This document shows positions 9,720 through 19,474 of a stretch of 64,000 nucleotides of DNA, one piece after another. The position numbers and the translations under genes are program-made. Origin of the DNA: Ambrosia x helenae (taxonomy: Eukaryota; Streptophyta; Magnoliopsida; Asterales; Asteraceae). The notes beneath the pieces are model-generated. The model was not told the origin of the DNA. It searched no databases and saw only the letters and a list, made by a program, of their open reading frames with translations. Where the stretch lies: positions 106,344,688-106,408,687 of the forward strand of contig CM061225.1 of the NCBI GenBank assembly GCA_030844895.1. Reading direction: 5' to 3'. Positions within the stretch are counted from its first letter, which is position 1. Each line of letters opens with the position of its first letter.

Positions 9720-12571
9720 ATGGCTCCCAAAACCAGCACATCACGAACCACCATGAGTGTTGCCCAGATTCATACCAGTTGGTCGGTAACGGCACTACAA
9801 TCTTTCTTGTCCGAATGGCGTATATTGCCGGAGTGGAATCCTGTTTGTTCAGGACCTACTGATGTTGCTTTTCCCTTAAAACCTGGGAAGATTACCTTGT
9901 ACGCCGAATTTTTCAAGTTCTGCCATTTCCGGTTACCGGTGACACAATTCCTTGTGGAATTGTTGTCATATTATAAGGTGAACATTTCTCAGCTTCATCC
10001 GTTAGGGTTAATCAAGGTGAAACACTTTGAGTTTTGTGCCCGGGGACTGGGTATGTCCCCCCAGTTAGATGTCTTCCGGGTTTTTTATGTTCTTGTGTAC
10101 AAAGGGGAGTATTTTACCTTTGACCGCCGTCCCGGTGCTCCTCCTTGTATCGAAAATTTTCCTCCTAATGTTCAAGACAAAATTTGGAAAAGGAAATTTT
10201 TCTTTATTGACGAGGCCGTATTACCCGTTGTTGCACCGGTGCAAACGCCTGAGGGGAAAACAAAGTTTGCAGATGAGAGCCCTGCTCCTGCTGTGTTTGA
10301 GAAACTTCCATTGTACACGGCTCTGGTGAACCATCCCACCCCCTGCACACATATTCCAGAACGAGCCCTTGTGGCTGTTGGCATGAGCCGGATCTGGGTT
10401 GACGACACCATATATCCAGAGTACCGGAGAAAAGACCAAGGTAGGTTCTTCTTATAGTTTAATATTTTGCAAAGAACGTGCAATTAAACTGTTGTGTTTG
10501 TTCGCAGATGAATGGCATTACTTTGATGCCATAGACCTGCAAGCCATCCCCCATCTCGAGGAGCATAACCGTTTGTTGGGAGACGACGAGGCGGACGTGC
10601 TCAGCCAGACGGCAAAGAATTTTGTGATTCCTGCTCGCCCTGTACAGAGTCTTGATAATCAGCCGGGTACTTCTGCCCCGGTGAACGCTGAGGCACCTGT
10701 GTCACCACCGCTCAATCCGGACCCTCTCAACGTTGCTGAACCTGCTGCTACTACAGGTGATAAGAAGAAGAAAGTCCGGAAAAGGAAAATCACCTCGCCC
10801 GATGTATCGTCTTTCCTTGCCAAGCGCCGTGAGCTGTTGGCCAGCAAAGAGGAAAGGCTCGGTGAGGATTTTTGTCTTGTTGGGTTTGTGCTAGACGTCG
10901 ATCTTTCTCCTGTGATTATAACTATCTGTTTACTTGTTTCCAGGGGCTTCCCTTCCGGATGAATCCACGTCTGCACAACAAGCTGGAGTTACAAACCCTG
11001 CTACTGTGGCCATGTCTGAGCAAGGTGCAGATGCCCCGGTGGTCACATTGCCAACTACTCTTTCATCGGTTACTGTGTTCTCCACTGCTGTTACCACGTC
11101 TCCTATTGCAGCTCCACGTCTGGAGGTCGTAGAAGAGCCTAACAACACCATATCGGTTGGTGTTACCTTTTCCCCGGCTGTCGTGACCACTACCCCTTCA
11201 GCGGCTGGTTCTTCAAGCGCCCCGATGATTGTCACGTCATCAATGGCAACTTCTTCAAGCACTATTTTGGCCCCCAGCAGTACTGCCGTGCCTTCAACTG
11301 CTCAGACGGGGTTGCATCTTGGTAGTTCTAGTAGCAAAGCCTTTAGGGGCATGTCCCGGGTGAGCTTCACCGAACTGCTACACGATGTTCAACACCACCC
11401 TGTTGCCTTCCCCGGGGGTGTGAGGTCCGGGCAGACGCCGTTTAGTGTGGACCCTGTTGAGTCAGAGAGGATGATCTCTCATGCGTATGCTCCGGGTATT
11501 AACTGGCATCCTTCTCTGCCGGATACTAGATATACTCCAAAGTGGAAAATTGCTCAATCCACCCGGTTAATTGGTCCGGATGTTATCAGGCACTGGGTTG
11601 ATCACGCCTTTCCTCCAGCCGAGCGGCACTACCTTCAGGGTCTAGACAACGCTCAACTGGCTGAAAATGCCCTTGGGTCCGGTGTGAGTTCACTTGCTTC
11701 TATGTATGAGGTGCTACGCCGTTGGCGTTCAGATGTTGGGGATTTGTATGATATGCATGTGTCTCATAGCAAGTTGTCTGTGGAAGCTGAAGGAGTATTG
11801 CAATCCTTGACTGAGTGCCGGAAGGAGCTTGCCGAGATGTCATCTATCCGGGATACCTATGAGCGGGACAAGACTCGCCTGATCAATACCCATAATGATG
11901 AGAAGCTTGAAATTCTTCGTTCTCAGGAGAGTCAGACCCGTTTGGTAGTGACCCTGGAAAACTGGGTGAAACAGCTGGAGAAAGACTTGCAACTGGAGAG
12001 GGAGACTGCTTCGAAAGCCAAAGCTGACCAGGAGAGGTATCAGCAGCTGTCCACCGAGATTGAGGGCTATGAATCCCGTGCCCGGAGAGCCGAGGAGGAT
12101 AGGGACGCCATGTTGGAACAACTGAATGCCCATAAGGCCGAGGCTGAAACTGTAACCAAGAATGCTACTAGCCTTTCCGAACAGTTGACGGCTGCTCTTA
12201 CCCGGGTGAATGTGCTGGAGACGGACCGGGATTGGTTGATATCGAAGGGATTCCAGGCCTCGTGGGGCCATATCCGGGGAGGAGGCCAGTATCAGCAGAG
12301 GCTCAATGATTTTTATCGAACTGCAGTAGAGTCCGGGTACCAGGATGGCCTTGTGCATGGCCACCGTCACGGGATGCTTGGGCGCAAACTTCCTGAAGCT
12401 ACTGACCACGAGAAGGAGGTTGAACAACGAACCTCTAAGGCCCTGGAAGCCCTAAGTAGCGATTCCCTGGAAGAACTCTCCCAGTTGCAGTCCCGGACAG
12501 GTGACGAAGGCATGTCGAATGTCCGGGCCATCCTTGAGCCCGTTATTGCCAGCTCTTCCGATGATGAATGA
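9720..12571 (+). CDS. Antisense gene 1 of Tat retrotransposon: 'putative gypsy-type transposon' protein, 900 aa, three exons
   Basis: Exons 9720-10440, 10508-10861 and 10944-12571 join at GT...AG introns (GTAGGT...TTCGCAG and GTGAGG...TTTCCAG), both phase 1, giving 900 residues with no stop. Residues about 1-190 match the domain usually named 'putative gypsy type transposon' (Transposase_28). Its marks include a WSVTALQSF-like start, LPVTQFLVELL, LHPLGLIKVKHFEFCAR and FPPNVQDKIWKRKFFF. A Ser/Thr/Pro-rich linker follows. Residues about 500-625 hold a second conserved block (VDHAFPPAERHYL...YEVLRRWRSD), and about 630-790 form a long coiled coil. Despite the name there is no transposase evidence and the function is unknown. 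Such antisense ORFs are described for Tat elements such as Retand and Grande. It converges on pol and has its own promoter. The ATG at 9720 is chosen because of the TATA position. Confidence 0.8.
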
Positions 12572-12787
12572 TTGTCTTATGTTTTGTTGAACTTTAGTCT
12601 CTGTGTACTGATCCGTCAGGAATATTTATGTAATCCCGTACTTTAATATTTTGCTTGGTTGTTATAAAACATTATGTTTTGTTAATCATTTATTTAATGT
12701 TTGTAAAATACAATACTCTGCCTAAGGCCACTTGGCAAGCTATATTTCGAAGCGTCTCGTCACCATTAATATTAGTAATGATGTTGC

Positions 12788-12911
12788 TGACGTCGGCCTT
12801 TCAACTTGACCGTCCCATCCACGTGTCAGGCGGCTCCTGTCAGTGTAATAATTACAGGGTGTTTAAACTCCCAAGGACGATCCTAACCGTCACATTAATT
12901 CATTATATAAG
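12788..12911 (+). promoter_or_regulatory. Promoter of antisense gene 2: C-box, G-box, TATA
   Basis: TGACGTC lies at 12788-12794, CCACGTGTC at 12819-12827, and a TATATAAG box at 12904-12911. Transcription about 30 bp past the TATA box favours the ATG at 12953 over the one at 12926. The layout parallels the promoter of antisense gene 1. Confidence 0.55.
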
Positions 12912-12952
12912 CAGAGTATCCTATCATGCACAAGAGTTCCACTCGTTCAATC

Positions 12953-13522
12953 ATGCCACGTAAATTTGTCTCCCTCAAAAATTACTTGAAGGAGCTTGAC
13001 GCTCTGGAAGGATTAAGGGAACTGCAGCGTCAGTCCCAAGCGTTCGAGCCTTATCTTCCTGCTGAAGAACCAATCGAGCTTCATCCACCAAGGGAGTGTC
13101 GATTGGTCTATCGTCGTCGACCAAGGGCTGTACCATCGTCCCCACCTGCTGTTGCAGATGACATTGGAGGAGGTCATGCTACTCCCATCGTTTTGCCTAC
13201 TCTGACAAGGGTCAAGGATGACGTCAGAGTCCAGTCAACCGGTGTCCCGGTTCCTTCACGTTTTGGGTTGGTCTACCGGCGAGGTGCTGGACGCCGACCG
13301 TCCCCCTGGATACCTTTGGAGGATGATGTGGGAATAGATCAGGGAGTTGACCTGGTTGGGCCTTCCCAAGCAAATGAGGACCCGGGGGTTGGGTCATTTG
13401 ATCTCCAATCAATGAAGATGTACGAGGAATTTTGGGTCCTCCCCCCTACTTGCAACCCCGAAGGTGATGTGCTGTACACCCCTGCAGAGGTGTTTGCCAT
13501 GTTGGATGGTTGCAGTTCTTAG
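12953..13522 (+). CDS. Antisense gene 2 of Tat retrotransposon, 189 aa, unknown function
   Basis: An intact single-exon ORF of 189 residues on the strand opposite gag-pol, between antisense gene 1 and the end of pol. I do not recognise the family. It is basic and proline-rich. It contains an internal repeat of the form LVYRRxxxRxxPS, seen as RLVYRRRPRAVPS and GLVYRRGAGRRPS. The C-terminus is acidic and hydrophobic (DVLYTPAEVFAML). An upstream in-frame ATG at 12926 would add nine residues, but it lies very close to the TATA box. No signal peptide or membrane segment is visible. A dedicated promoter and an open frame argue for a real gene of the element. Confidence 0.6.
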   Translation: MPRKFVSLKNYLKELDALEGLRELQRQSQAFEPYLPAEEPIELHPPRECRLVYRRRPRAVPSSPPAVADDIGGGHATPIVLPTLTRVKDDVRVQSTGVPVPSRFGLVYRRGAGRRPSPWIPLEDDVGIDQGVDLVGPSQANEDPGVGSFDLQSMKMYEEFWVLPPTCNPEGDVLYTPAEVFAMLDGCSS

Positions 13523-13802
13523 TGCTTGTAGTTTGAACAAGGCTTAGTAAAATAGCGCTATGTATAGGTGGTAGGAAGATTATTATTAGTTGGCTTTGGA
13601 TTTTTGTCCTGCCCCTACCTTTTTTGTAATTATGCTTTATCAAGCAGTTTGTTTATAATGGAATATAAGTACTGGAAATGCCATTATCGGCGTTGTTTTA
13701 TTAATTGTAATAAAGAACAAAAGATAAAAACTTGATTGCCCGGGGTGTCATGGTGTCCGTCCGGTCAATGTTTACAACGGCCTATGGCCCTGGACTTTTG
13801 TG

Positions 13803-14558
13803 TCACATGTAACATTTTCTGAGTTGGGCAGCATTCCAACTTCTGGGCACCGGCGTCCCGTCCAGTTGTTTTAGTCGGTATGCTCCCTTTCCCAGGTTCT
13901 CAACGACTTCATACGGTCCCTCCCAGTTGGGGCTTAGCTTTCCCGGGGGCTGTTGTCTGCTTGCTTCATTGTCCCTCATGACCAGGTCGCCGGGCTTGAA
14001 TGAGCAGGTCCTGACTCTTTTGTTGTAATATTTTTCCAACAACCTCTTGTACCGGGCTTCCTTGATATGGGCTTCTTCGCGCCGAGCTTCTATCGTGTCG
14101 AGGTTGTGTCTCAACAGCTGGTCGTTGTCAACACTTGGGTCGGCGTGCCGGCTAGATGGCAACATTACCTCGGCCGGAATCATTGCTTCTGATCCGTAGG
14201 TCAGGCAGAAAGGGGTCTCTCCATTACTTGTTTTGGGTGCTGTCCGGTGAGCCCAAAGAACATGTGGGAGCTGGTCAACCCATGATGTCCCCTCCTGGTC
14301 CAAGCGTCTTTTCAACCCGTCCAGTATGCTCCTGTTCGCCCTTTCCACCTGGCCATTTCCCTGAGGGTGAGCCACGGATGTGAATACTTGCTGTATGTTC
14401 AGGCTTTTACACCATTCTTGTATGTGCTTATCCGCGAACTGCGTCCCATTGTCACTGACCAGGTACAGGGGACCCCAAACCTGCATACTATGTGTTCCCA
14501 TAAAAATTTCTTGATGTTGCTCGCCTCTATCTTGGCCAACGGCTTTGCCTCCACCCAC
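13803..14558 (-). CDS. Tat polyprotein C-terminal part: integrase core and tail
   Basis: This frame carries the second half of the integrase catalytic core, with the SDNGTQF aspartate motif and the GQVERANR glutamate block. A C-terminal chromatin-proximal tail follows, ending with a RSWNAAQLRKCYM sequence typical of Gypsy integrases. It is the continuation of the pol frame above but is offset by one base. The break maps to a run of four G (plus strand) at 14468-14471, so the first about 25 residues of the listed frame are out-of-frame reading. Integrase inserts the cDNA into host DNA and normally acts as part of the polyprotein. Confidence 0.85.
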   Translation of the reverse strand: MGGGKAVGQDRGEQHQEIFMGTHSMQVWGPLYLVSDNGTQFADKHIQEWCKSLNIQQVFTSVAHPQGNGQVERANRSILDGLKRRLDQEGTSWVDQLPHVLWAHRTAPKTSNGETPFCLTYGSEAMIPAEVMLPSSRHADPSVDNDQLLRHNLDTIEARREEAHIKEARYKRLLEKYYNKRVRTCSFKPGDLVMRDNEASRQQPPGKLSPNWEGPYEVVENLGKGAYRLKQLDGTPVPRSWNAAQLRKCYM

Positions 14559-17383
14559 TTTGTGAAGTAGTCGATGGCGACCACCAGGTATTTGAGCTTT
14601 CCCGGGGCTAAGGGAAAAGGCCCGACCAAGTCAATACCCCATTTCTGAAAAGGCCATGCTGCTGTCACCGGGATCAGGTTGTTCTTCGGTCGAATCGTTA
14701 CCGGTGCATACTTCTGGCAACTAATACACTTCTTGAGCTCTTCAACGGCCATGGTGTGCATTCCGGGCCAGTAGTATCCTGCATTAGTTATCTTGGCCAC
14801 CACTGCCCGGGGTCCGGCATGTATACCACACATGCCCGAATGGATGTCCTTGATTAAGTATCTGGCTTCTGAAGGGGATACACATCTCAGAGCCGGTCCT
14901 AGGTAAGACTTTCTGTAAAGAACCCCGGCTTGGATCTCGTATTGAAGTGACTTGGTTCGGATTTTCATTGCCTCGGCTCTATCTTCTGGTAGGCTTCCAT
15001 CCGTGAGGTACTTATGTATAGGGGTCATCCAGGAGACCTCAACCGCGTGCACCAAATGAACTTCGGATATCTGTGTGGACGGGTGCTTTAAAGTTTCCGT
15101 GTGGACGTTGGCATCTGTGCCTGATGAGGCCAACTTACTAAGAGCATCAGCTATGTCATTCTTGTGTCTTCTTACATGATGTAACGTGACCTTCTTAAAC
15201 TTTGCCATCAACTCCTTTGTCTTCTCCAGGTACCTGGCCATAGATTCATCCTTGGCCTCATACGACTCGTTGACCTGGTTGTTGACCAAGAGTGAGTCCA
15301 CATGGGCATCTACCCGGGTGGCACCCATGGCCAGGGCCACTCGCAATCCCGCTAGTAGGGCTTCATACTCGGACTGATTGTTAGAACATTCAAAGTCGAA
15401 CCGTAGGGCATAGAGGAACCGTGCACCCTCCGGGCTGACCAACAGTAACCCTGCTCCGGCTCCCTTGCTGTTGGAGGAGCCGTCGGTATAGAGCTGCCAT
15501 GGGGTAGATTCATCTTCTAGCATATCTTCGATTCTCGGCACAGATTCTTGAATCTCTTCTCCCTCCGGGATTTCCGTCATGAAGTCAGCCAGTACCTGGC
15601 CCTTTACAGCCGTTCGCTTTTTAAATGATACATCCAGTGCTCCCAACTCGATTGCCCACTTGGCAAGCCGCCCGGACACTTCTGGCTTGTTTAGAATTTG
15701 TCCTAGTTGGAAGTTTGTGAGGACTTCCACTTCGTGCGCTTGGAAGTATCTGCGCAACCTCCGGGACGAGTGGACCAGTGCCAGTACCAATTTTTCCAAG
15801 GTAGGGTACCTAGCCTCGGCGTCCGACAACGTCCGGCTGATGTAATAAATTGGGGTCTGGCATTTATTTCTTTCAACCAGCAAAACCGAACTGACGGCAT
15901 GGTGCCCGGCCGCCAAATACATCTTCAATACTTCTCCCGGGCGAGGTGCTGTAAGCATAGGCAAGTTACCGACGAACGCTTTCATCTGTTCAAATGCTCT
16001 GTCCGCTTCTTCAGTCCATCTAAATTTGTTCTTGTTCAGGCAATCTTTGAGTGTGGAGATAAACGGTAACGAACGCTCGGCATGCCTGGCCAGGAACCTG
16101 CTGATGGCGGCCAGTCTTCCATTGAGTGTTTGGGCATCTTTCAAAGTTTTAGGGGCGGGCATATTACGAATTGCCGCTACCTTTTCTGGGTTGACTCGGA
16201 ACCCGTCTTTTGAAACTATCACTCCCAGGAACTTTCCCTCTTCTACCCCGAAAGAGCACTTTCCCGGGTTTAGCTTGATGTTGTATTCCCGGAGAGTATC
16301 AAATGTTTCTTCGATATCCTTCAACATCATCTCTTCCGTCTTGCTTTTGACTACCAGATCATCCACGTATACTTCCAGGTTCCTGCCAATCTGGTGTTCG
16401 AACGCTTGGTCCATCAGCCTTTGATAAGTTGCCCCGGCATTCTTTAGACCGAATGGCATTTTGGTGTAGCAAAATATACCGGCGTCCGTATGGAAAGCTG
16501 TCTTTTCCTCGTCTTCCTTTGCCATCTGAATCTGATGGTATCCCTTGTATGCGTCCAAAAAACACTTGAACTGGAAAGGAGCCAGGGAATCGACTTTGAG
16601 GTCTATCTCCGGGAGCGGGTAAGCATCTTTAGGACATGCTTTATTCAGATCCTTGTAATCCACACACATCCTCCAGGATCCGTCGTGCTTTCGAACCATG
16701 ACAGGGTTGGCGACCCATGTGTGGTATTTGGTCTTTCTCAGGATCCCAGCTTCTTCTAACTTTTTTACCTCCTGCACTACAGCCGCTCTTCGGTCAGGAG
16801 CCATGCTTCTTCTCTTTTGTGTGATTGGTTTCACGTTTGGGTAAGTAGACAGCTTGTGTTCTGCCTTCTCTCGAGCAATCCCGGTCATATCGGAATGTGA
16901 GAAGGCAAAAACATCCATGTTGCATTTTAACAGCCGCTTCAACTTCTCCTGAGTGGCCGGGGCCAACGAGTCTCCAATGGTGACCGTTTGATCCGGGTGC
17001 TTCGTGCTCAACACCCATCTCTCAGGGCCTCGTATCCCGGACGGTGCCTGACGGCAAGTTGTGCCCTCAGATGCTGCAACGACTTTCTCTCCGGAGACAG
17101 TAGCTACTCCATGTGGCGTTGGGAACATGAGAAAACCCCTGGCAGTAGATACCAGGGCGTCGATTCGCCCCAACGTGTACCGGCCGATGATTAGGTTGTA
17201 CTGAGAGATAGCCGGGATCACTAGGAAAGTGACTAGGATGGTTCGTTCCTTGTAGCCATCACCAAGGGTGACCGGGAACGTCAGTTGCCCCAACGGCTCT
17301 ATACATTCCCCGTGAATCCTTTTACCGGTCCATGGGCCGGTGCCAGCATCTTCTGATCTTCCATTGACATTCTTCTGAAACAC
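14399..17383 (-). CDS. Tat polyprotein: protease end, reverse transcriptase, RNase H, archaeal-type RNase H, integrase N-terminus
   Basis: Domains in order, with residue numbers in this 994-residue frame. The end of the aspartic protease is near 30-80. Reverse transcriptase spans about 190-410, with YVDDLVVKS near 343. A degenerate first RNase H lies near 480-610. A second, archaeal-type RNase H starts at LYTDGSSNSKGAG near 630, with SNNQSEYEALLAGL. The integrase zinc-binding region (CISCQKY, near 885) and the start of the integrase core follow. The double RNase H is diagnostic of Tat elements. The frame overlaps gag by 85 bases at the start. At its end, about 14470, a one-base deficit moves the integrase core into another frame. 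As it stands the copy cannot make a full integrase without recoding. Confidence 0.9.
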   Translation of the reverse strand: MFQKNVNGRSEDAGTGPWTGKRIHGECIEPLGQLTFPVTLGDGYKERTILVTFLVIPAISQYNLIIGRYTLGRIDALVSTARGFLMFPTPHGVATVSGEKVVAASEGTTCRQAPSGIRGPERWVLSTKHPDQTVTIGDSLAPATQEKLKRLLKCNMDVFAFSHSDMTGIAREKAEHKLSTYPNVKPITQKRRSMAPDRRAAVVQEVKKLEEAGILRKTKYHTWVANPVMVRKHDGSWRMCVDYKDLNKACPKDAYPLPEIDLKVDSLAPFQFKCFLDAYKGYHQIQMAKEDEEKTAFHTDAGIFCYTKMPFGLKNAGATYQRLMDQAFEHQIGRNLEVYVDDLVVKSKTEEMMLKDIEETFDTLREYNIKLNPGKCSFGVEEGKFLGVIVSKDGFRVNPEKVAAIRNMPAPKTLKDAQTLNGRLAAISRFLARHAERSLPFISTLKDCLNKNKFRWTEEADRAFEQMKAFVGNLPMLTAPRPGEVLKMYLAAGHHAVSSVLLVERNKCQTPIYYISRTLSDAEARYPTLEKLVLALVHSSRRLRRYFQAHEVEVLTNFQLGQILNKPEVSGRLAKWAIELGALDVSFKKRTAVKGQVLADFMTEIPEGEEIQESVPRIEDMLEDESTPWQLYTDGSSNSKGAGAGLLLVSPEGARFLYALRFDFECSNNQSEYEALLAGLRVALAMGATRVDAHVDSLLVNNQVNESYEAKDESMARYLEKTKELMAKFKKVTLHHVRRHKNDIADALSKLASSGTDANVHTETLKHPSTQISEVHLVHAVEVSWMTPIHKYLTDGSLPEDRAEAMKIRTKSLQYEIQAGVLYRKSYLGPALRCVSPSEARYLIKDIHSGMCGIHAGPRAVVAKITNAGYYWPGMHTMAVEELKKCISCQKYAPVTIRPKNNLIPVTAAWPFQKWGIDLVGPFPLAPGKLKYLVVAIDYFTKWVEAKPLAKIEASNIKKFLWEHIVCRFGVPCTWSVTMGRSSRISTYKNGVKA

Positions 17384-19410
17384 GGCTCATAAATGATATC
17401 TTCTGAACTGCCCGTGTCCACCATGATTCTTTTCATGCTGTAGTCACCTACAGCTGCTGATATTACCAGGGCTTCCATTCTTAATGCCTTATAGTAAGGA
17501 GGTACAGTCATTACCGTTTCCATCCACGGTTCAATTGTTTCAAATCGTCTCTTGGAACCACCCCTTGTTTCCGGCCGGATTGTATTAATCTCCCTGGGCT
17601 TTTTTCCGGTTGCCCTGTCCTCCCAGGTCGCTGGTTCTGGCTTCGTGTCTTTGACCAGATGAGCTAACTTCCCTGTTCTGACGAAGTATTCTATTTGTCT
17701 CTTCAGTTGAAAACAATCATTTGTGTCATGACCATTGCCTTTGTGGTAATCACAGAATTTTGACTTGTCTTTTGATGGCGAATCCTTGACCGGCCGAGGA
17801 GTATTCAGCCTTAGGTTCTCCGTTTCTAATATCTGGGATGGTGTCTTGATCAGCTCCGGATAATCCAATTTAGGCTTGGAAGCCGTATCCCCTCTGCTGG
17901 AGTAGGAATCACGAGACCTTTCCGATCTTCGTCCTTGCTCACGACGATCATCTCGCCGATCATCCCGGCGTTCGTCCCGTCGGTCGTCCCTTGAGTAAGG
18001 TTGGCCTGACCGCCCCCTGTTTCTGGAACTTCTGGAGTCTTGGTTGTCACTTGCCTTGGTAGTCTCATGCTTCTTCCGCACCGCATGATTCATGGCGATT
18101 GATTTCTCCTGCTTGACATATGCCTTAGCTATTGTCATCATTTCGTCCATGGTCTGAGGATACCCATAGGGACCATGAAGCTTTCTTAACAATCCATCGT
18201 CGTTCACTCCCATGGTGAATGCAGTGCATGCCAATTCTTCAGTAAGGCCCGGGATTTGTAGCCGTTCTTTGTTGAACCGTATTATGAAATTCTCCATCGG
18301 CTCATTGTCTCTTTGGCGAATATGCATCACTTCCTCCCTGTACTTGGTATGTCTGCGCTGCTGACTGAACTGCTGGGTAAATCCCTTATGGATATCTCTC
18401 CAGTTTGAAATAGACCTGGGCGGCAAACTATCCCACCAGACCCGTGCTGCTCCCACGAGGGTCTGAACAAACATGTGGCACCAGGCTTGCATCGGCCAGT
18501 CTTTGGATGTTCCTACAGACTCAAAGATGCTCAAATGATCATCCGGGTCCCCAGTTCCATCATACTTACCCACTGTCGATGGGAGCTTCAGGTTTTGGGG
18601 TAATGGGGCATTAGCTATCCTTTCCGAGAACTTGGAGTAGGTTGCCATCGTCGGAGGACGGTATGGCCGGGTAAGGTCTTCATCATCACCTTGATCCTCA
18701 TTCTCCTGCACTACCACTGTGTTTTGCTGTCGTTCCTGGGTAAGTCCCGCAGAAGTTCCGGGACCCCCGGGAGTGGTTTCATAGTTGAGGCGCGTACGGA
18801 CGTCATTCAACCTTTCGTTCGAAGGCATCCCAGTCTGAGGGTTCCACCCAGGAGGGGGTGGTTGCACCGGAGGATACATGTAAGGGTAGGGGTATGAGTA
18901 CGTACCGCCAGTTGACGGTGCACACATATACCCATATGGGGACATAGGATAATAAGGCATGAACGGTTGATTTCCGGGAGTAACCGGCGTGTAAGGTGGC
19001 ATGCTCGGTTGCATGAGAGTGGCTTGTGGTGATGATGTCATGGCCGCTGAGATTGCGGCCGAGAAAAGCGGGAGACTTTGTGCTGCTGTAAACCAGGGCA
19101 CCGATGATGTGGGTGCCGGAACTCGAGGAGCTGAGAAGCTTGTACTAACAATCGGTCGAGTGTACGTGGACGATGGAACCGGTCCTCTTACAGAAGAGAA
19201 ACGTCCCTGGTGACTTCCGGGCGACACAAAAGTCTGCGTGTTCCCCGGGAGTGGAGCCGATATTCTTGGAGAAAACCCCGGGGCCACTCCGTCACCTTCC
19301 CCTTCCGAGTCGGATGCCACTGCACCATCGATCCGCTCTGTTGTGGGAATCAGATTCTGATCACTTCTTGCCGGATTGGCGGTAACTATGGCGTTTTGGC
19401 TTGAAGTCAT
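17299..19410 (-). CDS. Tat gag with protease active site, 703 aa
   Basis: The ATG at 19410 lies 65 bp inside the 5' LTR. The N-terminal third is rich in Pro, Tyr, Met and Ser (PYYPMSPYGYM). A retrotransposon gag core lies near residues 255-420, with ARVWWDSLPP and MENFIIRFNKE. A basic Arg/Asp repeat follows near 470-500, then a CxxH...HxxxxC knuckle (CDYHKGNGHDTNDC) near 553. The protease motif VDTGSS is near 665. The frame stops at 17299 just after the protease active site, while the remainder of the protease is in the overlapping pol frame. In this lineage gag-pol is often one frame, so the stop is probably the result of a one-base loss in a G run near 17310. A programmed shift is a less likely alternative. 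Confidence 0.88.
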   Translation of the reverse strand: MTSSQNAIVTANPARSDQNLIPTTERIDGAVASDSEGEGDGVAPGFSPRISAPLPGNTQTFVSPGSHQGRFSSVRGPVPSSTYTRPIVSTSFSAPRVPAPTSSVPWFTAAQSLPLFSAAISAAMTSSPQATLMQPSMPPYTPVTPGNQPFMPYYPMSPYGYMCAPSTGGTYSYPYPYMYPPVQPPPPGWNPQTGMPSNERLNDVRTRLNYETTPGGPGTSAGLTQERQQNTVVVQENEDQGDDEDLTRPYRPPTMATYSKFSERIANAPLPQNLKLPSTVGKYDGTGDPDDHLSIFESVGTSKDWPMQAWCHMFVQTLVGAARVWWDSLPPRSISNWRDIHKGFTQQFSQQRRHTKYREEVMHIRQRDNEPMENFIIRFNKERLQIPGLTEELACTAFTMGVNDDGLLRKLHGPYGYPQTMDEMMTIAKAYVKQEKSIAMNHAVRKKHETTKASDNQDSRSSRNRGRSGQPYSRDDRRDERRDDRRDDRREQGRRSERSRDSYSSRGDTASKPKLDYPELIKTPSQILETENLRLNTPRPVKDSPSKDKSKFCDYHKGNGHDTNDCFQLKRQIEYFVRTGKLAHLVKDTKPEPATWEDRATGKKPREINTIRPETRGGSKRRFETIEPWMETVMTVPPYYKALRMEALVISAAVGDYSMKRIMVDTGSSEDIIYEPCFRRMSMEDQKMLAPAHGPVKGFTGNV

Positions 19411-19455
19411 CTCGGTTCGTTGGGTTATTCAACCGGTAGCTAGTTCCTTGTACGG

Positions 19456-19473
19456 GTCCCACGGATGGCGCCA
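19456..19473 (-). other. Primer-binding site of the Gypsy element
   Basis: On the minus strand, TGGCGCCATCCGTGGGAC follows the 5' LTR after one T. TGGCGCCA followed by TC(T/C)GTGGGA is a frequent plant Gypsy primer site. The matching tRNA is probably tRNA-Arg as reported for Ogre-like elements, but I could not check this. Confidence 0.8.
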
Positions 19474-19474
19474 A

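Noticed and set aside
11840..12427. 195-residue minus-strand frame
   Set aside because: It is the shadow of the coiled-coil part of antisense gene 1, with opposite-strand codon bias and no recognisable domain.
17299..17383. Programmed frameshift between gag and pol of the Tat element
   Set aside because: It is placed inside the protease, in a G run, and is mirrored by a second one-base break in integrase. An error or mutation is simpler. Not fully excluded.
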